A stretch of DNA of 40,869 nt from Utricularia gibba (GCA_002189035.1 NEEC01000356.1:1-40869), one strand, 5' to 3'; counted from the first letter of the stretch, positions 14,456 through 24,639 are shown. Translations and numbers: made by a program. The notes: generated by a model not told the origin, from the sequence alone.

Positions 14456-14955
14456 CATCCGGTTGACCTCATGAGCAATACATAATCGGGGTCAAGGACC
14501 AAGTTCCCAGCGAGACTGGCCGCCACAAAACGAGAAGCTGTTCCTTGAAAAACCATGTAGGCAGCCCCCAAAACTGAACGTTAATAAATACATCACTTTA
14601 TTTGCCGAGCTACAACTAACTCTCGGCGCAAGCCAAACCTGACCTTTGTCCCGTTCTAGGTGCACCCCAAGACCGCCTCCTCAAGTATAAAGTAAGTTGT
14701 TGAAAAAATCATGCGTGATATCCCTGTTCCTTGAAAAACCATGTAGGCAGCCCCCAAAAACTGAACGTTAATAAATACATCACTTTATTTTCCGAGCTAC
14801 AACTAACTCTCGGCGCAAGCCAAACCTGACCTTTGTCCCGTTCTAGGTGCACCCCAAGACCGCCTCCTCAAGTAAAGTAAGTTGTTGAAAAAATCATGTG
14901 GGGTGCACGTGATATCGTAATTTAAACAAAGGCATCATTTTTTTTAATCAATTTG
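14456..14955 (+). repeat. Two monomers fused by a ~120-base deletion plus a 9-base loss
   Basis: Distance between heads is 500 bases. Around 14,711 the text reads ATCATGCGTGATATC, having lost the nine bases TGGGGTGCA. At about 14,722 it then jumps to CCTGTTCCTTG. The missing part runs from just after GATATC to just before CTGTTCC of the following monomer. The right breakpoint is the same as in the fusion at 12,974. Confidence 0.9.
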
Positions 14956-15896
14956 CATCCGGTTGACCTCATGAGCAATACATAATCGGGGTCAAGGACC
15001 AAGTTCCCAGCGAGACTGGCCGCCACAAAACGAGAAGCTGTTCCTTGAAAAACCATGTAGGCAGCCCCCAAAACTGAACGTTAATAAATACATCACTTTA
15101 TTTTCCGAGCTACAACTAACTCTCGGCGCAAGCCAAACCTGACCTTTGTCCCGTTCTAGGTGCACCCCAAGACCGCCTCCCAAGTATAAAGTAAGTTGTT
15201 GAAAAAATCATGTGGGGTGCACGTGATATCGTAATTTAAACAAAGGCATCATTTTTTTTAATCGATTTGCATCCGGTTGACCTCATGAGCCATACAGAAT
15301 CGGGGTCAAGGACCAAGTTCCCAGCGAGACTGGCCGCCACAAAACGAGAAGCTGTTCCTTGAAAAACCATGTAGGCAGCCCCCGAAAACTGAACGTTAAA
15401 AATACATCACTTTATTTTCCGAGCTACAACTAACTCTCGGCGCAAGCCAAACCTGACCTTTGTCCCGTTCTAGGTGCACCCCAAGACCGCCTCCTCAAGT
15501 ATAAAGTAAGTTGTTGAAAAAATCATGTGGGGTGCACGTGATATCGTAATTTAAACAAAGCATCATTTTTTTAATCGATTTGCATCCGGTTGACCTCATG
15601 AGCAATACATAATCGGGTCAAGGACCAAGTTCCCAGCGAGACTGGCCGCCACAAAACGAGAAGCTGTTCCTTGAAAAACCATGTAGGCAGCCCCCAAAAA
15701 CTGAACGTTAATAAATACATCACTTTATTTTCCGAGCTACAACTAACTCTCGGCGCAAGCCAAACCTGACCTTTGTCCCGTTCTAGGTGCACCCCAAGAC
15801 CGCCTCCTCAAGTATAAAGTAAGTTGTTGAAAAAATCATGTGGGGTGCACGTGATATCGTAATTTAAAGAAAGGCATCATTTTTTTAATCGATTTC

Positions 15897-16832
15897 CATC
15901 CGGTTGACCTCATGAGCCATACAGAATCGGGGTCAAGGACCAAGTTCCCAGCGAGACTGGCCGCCACAAAACGAGAAGCTGTTCCTTGAAAAACCATGTA
16001 GGCAGCCCCCAAAAACTGAACGTTAATAAATACATCACTTTATTTGCCGAGCTACAACTAACTCTCGGCGCAAGCCAAACCTGACCTTTGTCCCGTTCTA
16101 GGTGCACCCCAAGACCGCCTCCTCAAGTATAAAGTAAGTTGTTGAAAAAATCATGTGGGGTGCACGTGATATCGTAATTTAAACAAAGGCATCATTTTTT
16201 TTAATCGATTTCCATCCGGTTGACCTCATGAGCCATACAGAATCGGGGTCAAGGACCAAGTTCCCAGCGAGACTGGCCGCCACAAAACGAGAAGCTGTTC
16301 CTTGAAAAACCATGTAGGCAGCCCCCGAAAACTGAACGTTAATAAATACATCACTTTATTTTCCGAGCTACAACTAACTCTCGGCGCAAGCCAAACCTGA
16401 CCTTTGTCCCGTTCTAGGTGCACCCCAAGACCGCCTCCTCAAGTATAAAGTAAGTTGTTATCATGTGGGGTGCACGTGATATCGTAATTTAAACAAAGCA
16501 TCATTTTTTTAATCGATTTGCATCCGGTTGACCTCATGAGCAATACATAATCGGGGTCAAGGACCAAGTTCCCAGCGAGACTGGCCGCCACAAAACGAGA
16601 AGCTGTTCCTTGAAAAACCATGTAGGCAGCCCCCAAAACTGAACGTTAATAAATACATCACTTTATTTGCCGAGCTACAACTAACTCTCGGCGCAAGCCA
16701 AACCTGACCTTTGTCCCGTTCTAGGTGCACCCCAAGACCGCCTCCTCAAGTATAAAGTAAGTTGTTGAAAAAATCATGTGGGGTGCACGTGATATCGTAA
16801 TTTAAACAAAGCATCATTTTTAAATCAATTTG
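15897..16832 (+). repeat. Domain 1 trimer P-Q-R, copy 1
   Basis: P at 15,897 has CAGAATCGG and GCCGAG. Q at 16,213 has CAGAATCGG, TTTTCCGAG and the tail AAACAAAGCATC, lacking one G. R at 16,521 has GCAATACATAATC and GCCGAG. The same sequence of types recurs at 17,146 and 18,087, after one extra monomer at 16,833-17,145. Differences are few, so confidence is moderate. Confidence 0.5.
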
Positions 16833-17209
16833 CATCCGGTTGACCTCATGAGCAATACATAATCGGGGTCAAGGACCAAGTTCCCAGCGAGACTGGCCGC
16901 CACAAAACGAGAAGCTTTCCTTGAAAAACCATGTAGGCAGCCCCCGAAAACTGAACGTTAATAAATACATCACTTTATTTGCGGTTACAACTAACTCTCG
17001 GCGCAAGCCAAACCTGACCTTTGTCCCGTTCTAGGTGCACCCCAAGACCGCCTCCTCAAGTATAAAGTAAGTTGTTGAAAAAATCATGTGGGGTGCACGT
17101 GATATCGTAATTTAAAGAAAGGCATCATTTTCTTTAATCGATTTCCATCCGGTTGACCTCATGAGCCATACAGAATCGGGGTCAAGGACCAAGTTCCCAG
17201 CGAGACTGG

Positions 17210-17294
17210 CCGCCACAAAACGAGAAGCTGTTCCTTGAAAAACCATGTAGGCAGCCCCCAAAAACTGAACGTTAATAAATACATCACTTTATTT
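17210..17294 (+). repeat. Half-monomer block 1 (paralogous to 17,364-17,451)
   Basis: Landmarks in this block have counterparts in the other half of the same monomer. CCGCC at 17,210 pairs with 17,364 (offset 154). TTGAAAAA followed by CATGT at 17,235 pairs with 17,391 (offset 156). CGTTAAT at 17,270 pairs with CGTAATT at 17,422 (offset 152). ATCACTTTATTT at 17,283 pairs with ATCATTTTCTTT at 17,440 (offset 157). The near-constant offset of about half the monomer suggests an ancient internal duplication. Only short stretches are identical, so the event would be old. Confidence 0.65.
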
Positions 17295-17318
17295 GCCGAG
17301 CTACAACTAACTCTCGGC
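17295..17318. repeat. 6-base inverted repeat GCCGAG/CTCGGC, 12-base loop
   Basis: GCCGAG (17,295-17,300) pairs with CTCGGC (17,313-17,318) across the loop CTACAACTAACT. Copies with TTTTCCGAG keep five of the pairs. Class C monomers of domain 2 carry GCCGTG with CTAGGC, which breaks the inner pairs on both sides, so pairing is not conserved across the array. Confidence 0.5.
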
Positions 17319-17350
17319 GCAAGCCAAACCTGACCTTTGTCCCGTTCTAG

Positions 17351-17414
17351 GTGCACCCCAAGACCGCCTCCTCAAGTATAAAGTAAGTTGTTGAAAAAAT
17401 CATGTGGGGTGCAC
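17351..17414. repeat. 10-base inverted repeat with 44-base loop, one per monomer
   Basis: The left arm GTGCACCCCA (17,351-17,360) is the exact reverse complement of the right arm TGGGGTGCAC (17,405-17,414). The 44 bases between them include CCGCCTCCTC and TATAAAG. The arrangement recurs in most monomers. Single-base losses in the C-run or G-run shorten the stem in many copies, and a loss in one arm is not systematically matched in the other. A cruciform or RNA stem-loop is possible; function is not shown. Confidence 0.75.
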
Positions 17415-17451
17415 GTGATATCGTAATTTAAACAAAGGCATCATTTTCTTT
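17364..17451 (+). repeat. Half-monomer block 2 (paralogous to 17,210-17,294)
   Basis: This is the second copy of the internal duplication described for block 1. The best-conserved piece is TTGAAAAAATCATGTGGGG, against TTGAAAAACCATGTAGGCAG in block 1. This half also holds TATAAAG, the right arm of the long inverted repeat and the CACGTG palindrome cluster, none of which has an equivalent in block 1. The halves have therefore diverged in content. Confidence 0.65.
17409..17422. other. Three overlapping palindromes GTGCAC / CACGTG / GATATC
   Basis: GTGCAC (17,409-17,414), CACGTG (17,412-17,417) and GATATC (17,417-17,422) overlap in the 14 bases GTGCACGTGATATC. The cluster is present in nearly every monomer, even where neighbouring runs have lost bases. 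CACGTG is the canonical core for basic helix-loop-helix and related bZIP factors. Whether anything binds it here is unknown. Confidence 0.7.
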
Positions 17452-18086
17452 AATCGATTTCCATCCGGTTGACCTCATGAGCCATACAGAATCGGGGTCA
17501 AGGACCAAGTTCCCAGCGAGACTGGCCGCCACAAAACGAGAAGCTGTTCCTTGAAAAACCATGTAGGCAGCCCCCAAAAACTGAACGTTAATAAATACAT
17601 CACTTTATTTTCCGAGCTACAACTAACTCTCGGCGCAAGCCAAACCTGACCTTTGTCCCGTTCTAGGTGCACCCCAAGACCGCCTCCTCAAGTATAAAGT
17701 AAGTTGTTGAAAAAATCATGTGGGGTGCACGTGATATCGTAATTTAACAAAGCATCATTTTTTAATCGATTTGCATCCGGTTGACCTCATGAGCAATACA
17801 TAATCGGGGTCAAGGACCAAGTTCCCAGCGAGACTGGCCGCCACAAAACGAGAAGCTGTTCCTTGAAAAACCATGTAGGCAGCCCCCAAAAACTGAACGT
17901 TAATAAATACATCACTTTATTTGCCGAGCTACAACTAACTCTCGGCGCAAGCCAAACCTGACCTTTGTCCCGTTCTAGGTGCACCCCAAGACCGCCTCCT
18001 CAAGTATAAAGTAAGTTGTTGAAAAAATCATGTGGGGTGCACGTGATATCGTAATTTAAAAAAGGCATCATTTTTTTAATCGATTT

Positions 18087-19026
18087 CATCCGGTTGACCT
18101 CATGAGCCATACAGAATCGGGGTCAGGACCAAGTTCCCAGCGAGACTGGCCGCCACAAAACGAGAAGCTGTTCCTTGAAAAACCATGTAGGCAGCCCCCA
18201 AAAACTGAACGTTAATAAATACATCACTTTATTTGCCGAGCTACAACTAACTCTCGGCGCAAGCCAAACCTGACCTTTGTCCCGTTCTAGGTGCACCCAA
18301 GACCGCCTCCTCAAGTATAAAGTAAGTTGTTGAAAAAATCATGTGGGGTGCACGTGATATCGTAATTTAAACAAAGGCATCATTTTTTTAATCGATTTGC
18401 ATCCGGTTGACCTCATGAGCCATACATAATCGGGGTCAAGGACCAAGTTCCCAGCGAGACTGGCCGCCACAAAACGAGAAGCTGTTCCTTGAAAAACCAT
18501 GTAGGCAGCCCCCAAAACTGAACGTTAATAAATACATCACTTTATTTTCCGAGCTACAACTAACTCTCGGCGCAAGCCAAACCTGACCTTTGTCCCGTTC
18601 TAGGTGCACCCCAAGACCGCCTCCTCAAGTATAAAGTAAGTTGTTGAAAAAATCATGTGGGGTGCACGTGATATCGTAATTTAAACAAAGCATCATTTTT
18701 TTAATCGATTTGCATCCGGTTGACCTCATGAGCAATACATAATCGGGGTCAAGGACCAAGTTCCCAGCGAGACTGGCCGCCACAAAACGAGAAGCTGTTC
18801 CTTGAAAAACCATGTAGGCAGCCCCCAAAACTGAACGTTAATAAATACATCACTTTATTTGCCGAGCTACAACTAACTCTCGGCGCAAGCCAAACCTGAC
18901 CTTTGTCCCGTTCTAGGTGCACCCCAAGACCGCCTCCTCAAGTATAAAGTAAGTTGTTGAAAAAATCATGTGGGTGCACGTGATATCGTAATTTAAACAA
19001 AGGCATCATTTTCTTTAATCGATTTG
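18087..19026 (+). repeat. Domain 1 trimer P-Q-R, copy 3
   Basis: P at 18,087, Q at 18,400 and R at 18,713 follow directly after copy 2. Q here has CATACATAATC instead of CAGAATC, but keeps TTTTCCGAG and the CAAAGCATC joint (about 18,685). A further Q-R pair lies at 20,593-21,218, seven monomers later. Confidence 0.5.
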
Positions 19027-21840
19027 CATCCGGTTGACCTCATGAGCCATACATAATCGGGGTCAAGGACCAAGTTCCCAGCGAGACTGGCCGCCACAAA
19101 ACGAGAAGCTGTTCCTTGAAAAACCATGTAGGCAGCCCCCAAAACTGAACGTTAATAAATACATCACTTTATTTGCCGAGCTACAACTAACTCTCGGCGC
19201 AAGCCAAACCTGACCTTTGTCCCGTTCTAGGTGCACCCCAAGACCGCCTCCTCAAGTATAAAGCAAGTTGTTGAAAAAATCATGTGGGGTGCACGTGATA
19301 TCGTAATTTAAACAAGGCATCATTTTTTTTAATCGATTTGCATCCGGTTGACCTCATGAGCCATACAGAATCGGGGTCAAGGACCAAGTTCCCAGCGAGA
19401 CTGGCCGCCACAAAACGAGAAGCTGTTCCTTGAAAAACCATGTAGGCAGCCCCCAAAATGAACGTTAATAAATACATCACTTTATTTTCCGAGCTACAAC
19501 TAACTCTCGGCGCAAGCCAAACCTGACCTTTGTCCCGTTCTAGGTGCACCCCAAGACCGCCTCCTCAAGTATAAAGTAAGTTGTTGAAAAAATCATGTGG
19601 GGTGCACGTGATATCGTAATTTAAAAAAGGCATCATTTTCTTTAATCGATTTCCATCCGGTTGACCTCATGAGCCATACAGAATCGGGGTCAAGGACCAA
19701 GTTCCCAGCGAGACTGGCCGCCACAAAACGAGAAGCTGTTCCTTGAAAAACCATGTAGGCAGCCCCAAAAACTGAACGTTAATAAATACATCACTTTATT
19801 TGCCGAGCTACAACTAACTCTCGGCGCAAGCCAAACCTGACCTTTGTCCCGTTCTAGGTGCACCCCAAGACCGCCTCCTCAAGTATAAAGTAAGTTGTTG
19901 AAAAAATCATGTGGGGTGCACGTGATATCGTAATTTAAACAAAGGCATCATTTTTTAATCGATTTGCATCCGGTTGACCTCATGAGCCATACATAATCGG
20001 GTCAAGGACCAAGTTCCCAGCGAGACTGGCCGCCACAAAACGAGAAGCTGTTCCTTGAAAAACCATGTAGGCAGCCCCCGAAAACTGAACGTTAATAAAT
20101 ACATCACTTTATTTTCCGAGCTACAACTAACTCTCGGCGCAAGCCAAACCTGACCTTTGTCCCGTTCTAGGTGCACCCCAAGACCGCCTCCTCAAGTATA
20201 AAGTAAGTTGTTGAAAAAATCATGTGGGGTGCACGTGATATCGTAATTTAAACAAGGCATCATTTTTTTAATCGATTTGCATCCGGTTGACCTCATGAGC
20301 CATACAGAATCGGGGTCAAGGACCAAGTTCCCAGCGAGACTGGCCGCCACAAAACGAGAAGCTGTTCCTTGAAAAACCATGTAGGCAGCCCCCAAAAACT
20401 GAACGTTAATAAATACATCACTTTATTTTCCGAGCTACAACTAACTCTCGGCGCAAGCCAAACCTGACCTTTGTCCCGTTCTAGGTGCACCCCAAGACCG
20501 CCTCCTCAAGTATAAAGTAAGTTGTTGAAAAAATCATGTGGGTGCACGTGATATCGTAATTTAAAAAGGCATCATTTTTTTTAATCGATTTCCATCCGGT
20601 TGACCTCATGAGCCATACAGAATCGGGGTCCAGGACCAAGTTCCCAGCGAGACTGGCCGCCACAAAACGAGAAGTTTCCTTGAAAAACCATGTAGGCAGC
20701 CCCCGAAAACTGAACGTTAATAAATACATCACTTTATTTTCCGAGCTACAACTAACTCTCGGCGCAAGCCAAACCTGACCTTTGTCCCGTTCTAGGTGCA
20801 CCCCAAGACCGCCTCCTCAAGTATAAAGTAAGTTGTTGAAAAAATCATGTGGGGTGCACGTGATATCGTAATTTAAACAAAGCATCATTTTTTTAATCGA
20901 TTTGCATCCGGTTGACCTCATGAGCAATACATAATCGGGGTCAAGGACCAAGTTCCCAGCGAGACTGGCCGCCACAAAACGAGAAGCTGTTCCTTGAAAA
21001 ACCATGTAGGCAGCCCCCAAAACTGAACGTTAATAAATACATCACTTTATTTGCCGAGCTACAACTAACTCTCGGCGCAAGCCAAACCTGACCTTTGTCC
21101 CGTTCTAGGTGCACCCCAAGACCGCCTCCTCAAGTATAAAGTAAGTTGTTGAAAAAAAATGTGGGGTGCACGTGATATCGTAATTTAAACAAAGCATCAT
21201 TTTTTAATCAATTTGCATCCGGTTGACCTCATGAGCAATACATAATCGGGTCAAGGACCAAGTTCCCAGCGAGACTGGCCGCCACAAAACGAGAAGCTGT
21301 TCCTTGAAAAACCATGTAGGCAGCCCCCAAAACTGAACGTTAATAAATACATCACTTTATTTTCCGAGCTACAACTAAATCTCAACGCAAGCCAAACCTG
21401 ACCTTTGTCCCGTTCTAGTGCACCCCAAGACGCCTCCTCAAGTATAAAGTAAGTTGTTGAAAAAATCATGTGGGTGCACGTGATATCGTAATTTAAACAA
21501 AGGCAACATTTTCTTTAATCGATTTGCATCCGGTTGACCTCATGAGCGATACAGAATCGGGGTCAAGGACCAACTTCCCAGCGAGATTGGCCGCCACAAA
21601 ACGAGAAGCGGTTCCTTGAAAAAACATGTAGGCAGCCCCGAAAACTGAACGTTAATAAATACATCACTTTATTTGCCGTGTTACAACTAACTCTCGGCGC
21701 AAGCCAAACCTGACCTTTGTCCCGTTCCAGGTGCACCCCAAGACCGCCTCCACAAGTATAAAGCAAGTTGTTGAAAAAATCATGTGGGGGCTCGTGATAT
21801 CGTAATTTAAAAAAAGGCATCATTTTCTTTAATCGATTTC

Positions 21841-22434
21841 CATCCGGTTGACCTCATGAGCCATACAGAATCGGGGTCCAGGACCAAGTTCCCAGCGAGA
21901 CTGGCCGCCACAAAACGAGAAGCTGTTTCTTGAAAAACCATGTAGGTAGCCCCCAAAAACTGAACGTTAATAAATACATCACTTTATTTGCCGTGTTACA
22001 ACTAACTCTAGGCGCAAGCCAAACCTGACCTTTGTCCCGTTCCAGGTGCACCCCAAGACCGCCTCCACAAGTATAAGCAAGTTGTTGAAAAAATCCACCG
22101 AAAAAATCAAAATCACAATGAAATAATTTAAAGTAATCCCATTGGGAAATTTTAATCGGGAATCACCCGTCCAAGCAGACTGGCGCCACAAAACGAGAAG
22201 CTGTCCTTGAAAAACCATGTAGGTAGCCCCCAAAAAACTGAACGTTAATAAATACATCACTTTATTTTCCGAGCTACAACTAACTCTCGGCGCAAGCCAA
22301 ACCTGACCTTTGTCCCGTTCCAGGTGCACCCCAAGACCGCCTCCTCAAGTATAAAGTAAGTTGTTGAAAAAATCATGTAGGGTGCACGTGATATCGTAAT
22401 TTAAACAAAGGCATCATTTTCTTTAATCGATTTC
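21841..22434 (+). repeat. Composite of two monomers carrying a diverged internal segment
   Basis: Heads lie at 21,841 and 22,435, 594 bases apart, so one head is missing in between. The left part is a class C monomer (TGTTTCTTG, TAGGTAGCC, GTGTTAC, CTAGGCGC, CCACAAG). The right part, from about 22,178, matches class D (CTGTCCTTG, TAGGTAGCC, TTTTCCGAGCTAC, CATGTAGGGTGC). The C-then-D order is the one seen elsewhere in domain 2. Confidence 0.8.
22096..22177 (+). other. 82-base segment unlike the satellite consensus
   Basis: Between GTTGTTGAAAAAATC (ending 22,095) and GACTGG (22,178) the sequence does not match the normal monomer over most of its length. Several short words nevertheless sit in the expected order and spacing: a second GAAAAAATCA at about 22,100, TAATTTAAAG at 22,124-22,133, TTTAATCG at 22,151-22,158 and CCCGTCC near 22,166. 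This favours a highly diverged monomer remnant over inserted foreign DNA, but both remain possible. Confidence 0.6.
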
Positions 22435-24321
22435 CATCCGGTTGACCTCACGAGCCATACATAATCGGGGTCAAGGACCAAGTTCCCAGCGAGACTGGCC
22501 GCCACAAAAACGAGAAGCTGTTCCTTGAAAAACCATGTAAGCAGCCCCCAAAAACTGAACGTTAATAAATATATCACTTTATTTTCCGAGCTACAACTAA
22601 CTCTCGGCGCAAGCCAAACCTGACCTTTGTCCCGTTCCAGGTGCACCCCAAGACCGCCTCCTCAAGTATAAAGTAAGTTGTTGAAAAAATCATGGGGTGC
22701 ACGTGATATCGTAATTTAAACAAAGGCATCATTTTCTTTAATCGATTTCCATCCGGTTGACCTCACGAGCCATACATAATCGGGGTCAAGGACCAAGTTC
22801 CCAGCGAGACTGGCCGCCACAAAACGAGAAGCTGTTCCTTGAAAAACCATGTAGGCAGCCCCCCAAAAACTGAACGTTAATAAATAATCACTTTATTTTC
22901 CGAGTACAACTAACTCTCAGCGCAAGCCAAACCTGACCTTTGTCCCGTTCTAGGTGCACCCCAAGACCGCCTCCTCAAGTATAAAGCAAGTTGTTGAAAA
23001 AATCATGTGGGGTGCACGTGATATCGTAATTTAAACAAAGGCATCATTTTTTTTAATCAATTTGCATCCGGTTGACCTCATGAGCAATACATAATCGGGG
23101 TCAAGGACCAAGTTCCAGCGAGACTGGCCGCCACAAAACGAGAAGCTGTTCCTTGAAAAACCATGTAGGCAGCCCCCCAAAACTGAACGTTAATAAATAC
23201 ATCACTTTATTTTCCGAGCTACAACTAAATCTCAACGCAAGCCAAACCTGACCTTTGTCCCGTTCTAGGTGCACCCCAAGACCGCCTCCTCAAGTATAAA
23301 GTAAGTTGTTGAAAAAATCATGTGGGTGCACGTGATATCGTAATTTAAACAAAGGCAACATTTTCTTTAATCGATTTCCATCCGGTTGACCTCATGAGCA
23401 TACAGAATCGGGGTCAAGGACCAAACTTCCCAGCGAGACTGGCCGCCACAAAACGAGAAGCTGTTCCTTGAAAAACCATGTAGGCAGCTCCCGAAAACTG
23501 AACGTTAATAAATACATCACTTTATTTGCCGTGTTACAACTAACTCTCGGCGCAAGCCAAACCTGACCTTTGTCCCGTTCCAGGTGCACCCCAAGACCGC
23601 CTCCACAAGTATAAAGCAAGTTGTTGAAAAAATCATGTGGGTGCACGTGATATCGTAATTTAAAGAAAGGCATCATTTTCTTTAATCGATTTCCATCCGG
23701 TTGACCTCATGAGCCATACAGAATCGGGGTCCAGGACCAAGTTCCCAGCGAGACTGGCCGCCACAAAACGAGAAGCTGTTTCCTTGAAAAACCATGTAGC
23801 AGCCCCCAAAAACTGAACGTTAATAAATACATCACTTTATTTGCCGAGTTACAACTAACTCTCGGCGCAAGCCAAACCTGACCTTTGTCCCGTTCCAGGT
23901 GCACCCCAAGACCGCCTCCACAAGTATAAAGCAAGTTGTTGAAAAAATCATGTGGGTGCACGTGATATCGTAATTTAAAGAAAGGCATCATTTTTTTTAA
24001 TCGATTTCCATCCGGTTGACCTCATGAGCCATACAGAATCGGGTCAAGGACCAAGTTCCCAGCGAGACTGGCCGCCACAAAACGAGAAGCTGTTTCTTGA
24101 AAAACCATGTAGGTAGCCCCCCAAAACTGAACGTTAATAAATACATCACTTTATTTGCCGTGTTACAACTAACTCTAGGCGCAAGCCAAACCTGACCTTT
24201 GTCCCGTTCCAGGTGCACCCCAAGACCGCCTCCACAAGTATAAAGCAAGTTGTTGAAAAAATCATGTGGGTGCACGTGATATCGTAATTTAAAGAAAGGC
24301 ATCATTTCTTTAATCGATTTC

Positions 24322-24639
24322 CATCCGGTTGACCTCATGAGCCATAAAGAATCGGGGGCCCGTACCAAGTTCCTTAGTGAGACTGGCCGCCACAAAACGA
24401 GAAGCTGTACCTTGAAAAACCATGTAGGTAGCCCCCAAAAACTGAACGTTAATAAATACATCACTTTATTTTCCGAGCTACAACTAACTCTCGGCGCAAG
24501 CCAAACCTGACCTTTGTCCCGTTCCAGGTGCACCCCAAGACCGCCTCCTCAAGTATAAAGTAAGTTGTTGAAAAAATCATGTAGGGTGCACGTGATATCG
24601 TAATTTAAAAAAAGGCATCATTTTCTTTAATCGATTTTC
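24322..24639 (+). repeat. Class D variant monomer
   Basis: The head reads CATAAAGAATCGGGGGCCCG followed by TACCAAGTTCCTTAGTGAG, and later CTGTACCTTG, TAGGTAGCC and CATGTAGGGTGC. It is the left end of a D-E-A-C tetramer. Confidence 0.75.

Larger units (their letters stand above)
17146..17461 (+). repeat. Representative full-length monomer (316 bases)
   Basis: This copy is close to the majority sequence and has no obvious deletion, so it serves as reference. In order it contains the head CATCCGGTTGACC, the GACTGGCCGCC block at about 17,205, TTGAAAAACCATG at 17,235, a C/A-rich run, AACGTTAATAAA, an A/T-rich stretch, the GCCGAG/CTCGGC pair, GGTGCACCCC, TATAAAG, TTGAAAAAATCATG at 17,391, GGTGCACGTGATATC, and an oligo-T/ATCGAT tail. 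GC content is about 45% (143 of 316 by my count). About 14 CpG sites are present. Confidence 0.9.
17146..18086 (+). repeat. Domain 1 trimer P-Q-R, copy 2
   Basis: P at 17,146, Q at 17,462 and R at 17,774 carry the marker combination described for copy 1. The one-G-short CAAAGCATC again falls at the Q-to-R joint (about 17,749). Confidence 0.5.
1..21370 (+). repeat. Array domain 1: homogeneous monomer population
   Basis: Monomers here mostly carry TTCTAGGTGCACC, CCTCCTCAAG, TAAAGTAAG and either GCCGAGCTAC or TTTTCCGAGCTAC. Two head variants alternate: GCCATACAGAATCGG and GCAATACATAATCGG. The variants that mark domain 2 (GCCGTGTTAC, TAGGTAGCC, CTAGGCGC) are absent or nearly so. The CCACAAG tail marker occurs only sporadically (about 3288, 11351, 11662), and TTCCAGGTGC is seen at about 4791. 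The right limit is the last monomer before GCCGTGTTAC first appears at 21,675. The first 5 kb has unusually many deletions. Confidence 0.8.

Noticed and set aside
16441-16475. Loss of GAAAAAA at 16,460 and the altered GAAAAAAAATG at about 21,152
   Set aside because: Both are small changes at an A-run, of the sort expected from replication slippage or sequencing error. They do not mark a subfamily.
17146-17170. tRNA-derived (SINE) B box at CCGGTTGACCTC
   Set aside because: The word lacks the GTTCGA core of a polymerase III B box, and no A box lies at the right distance upstream. No poly-A tail or target-site duplication separates the copies.
17370-17390. TATAAAG as a promoter driving satellite transcription
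   Set aside because: The word is present in nearly every copy, but no start-site context or conserved downstream frame supports it. A TATA-like heptamer in A/T-rich DNA is weak evidence alone.
17146-17461. CENP-B box in the monomer
   Set aside because: Searching by eye for the core TTCG-4-A-2-CGGG on both strands, the only CGGG with an A three bases before it is in AATCGGGG, and its upstream bases do not supply TTCG. CCCG on the other strand also fails.
23997-24533. Minus-strand reading frame of 178 codons spanning 1.7 monomers, and about 90 similar shorter ones
   Set aside because: The same peptide appears in every monomer because the repeat length is close to 315, a multiple of three. Frames are broken by random indels, no monomer class preserves them, and no known domain is visible. 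They are by-products of the satellite.
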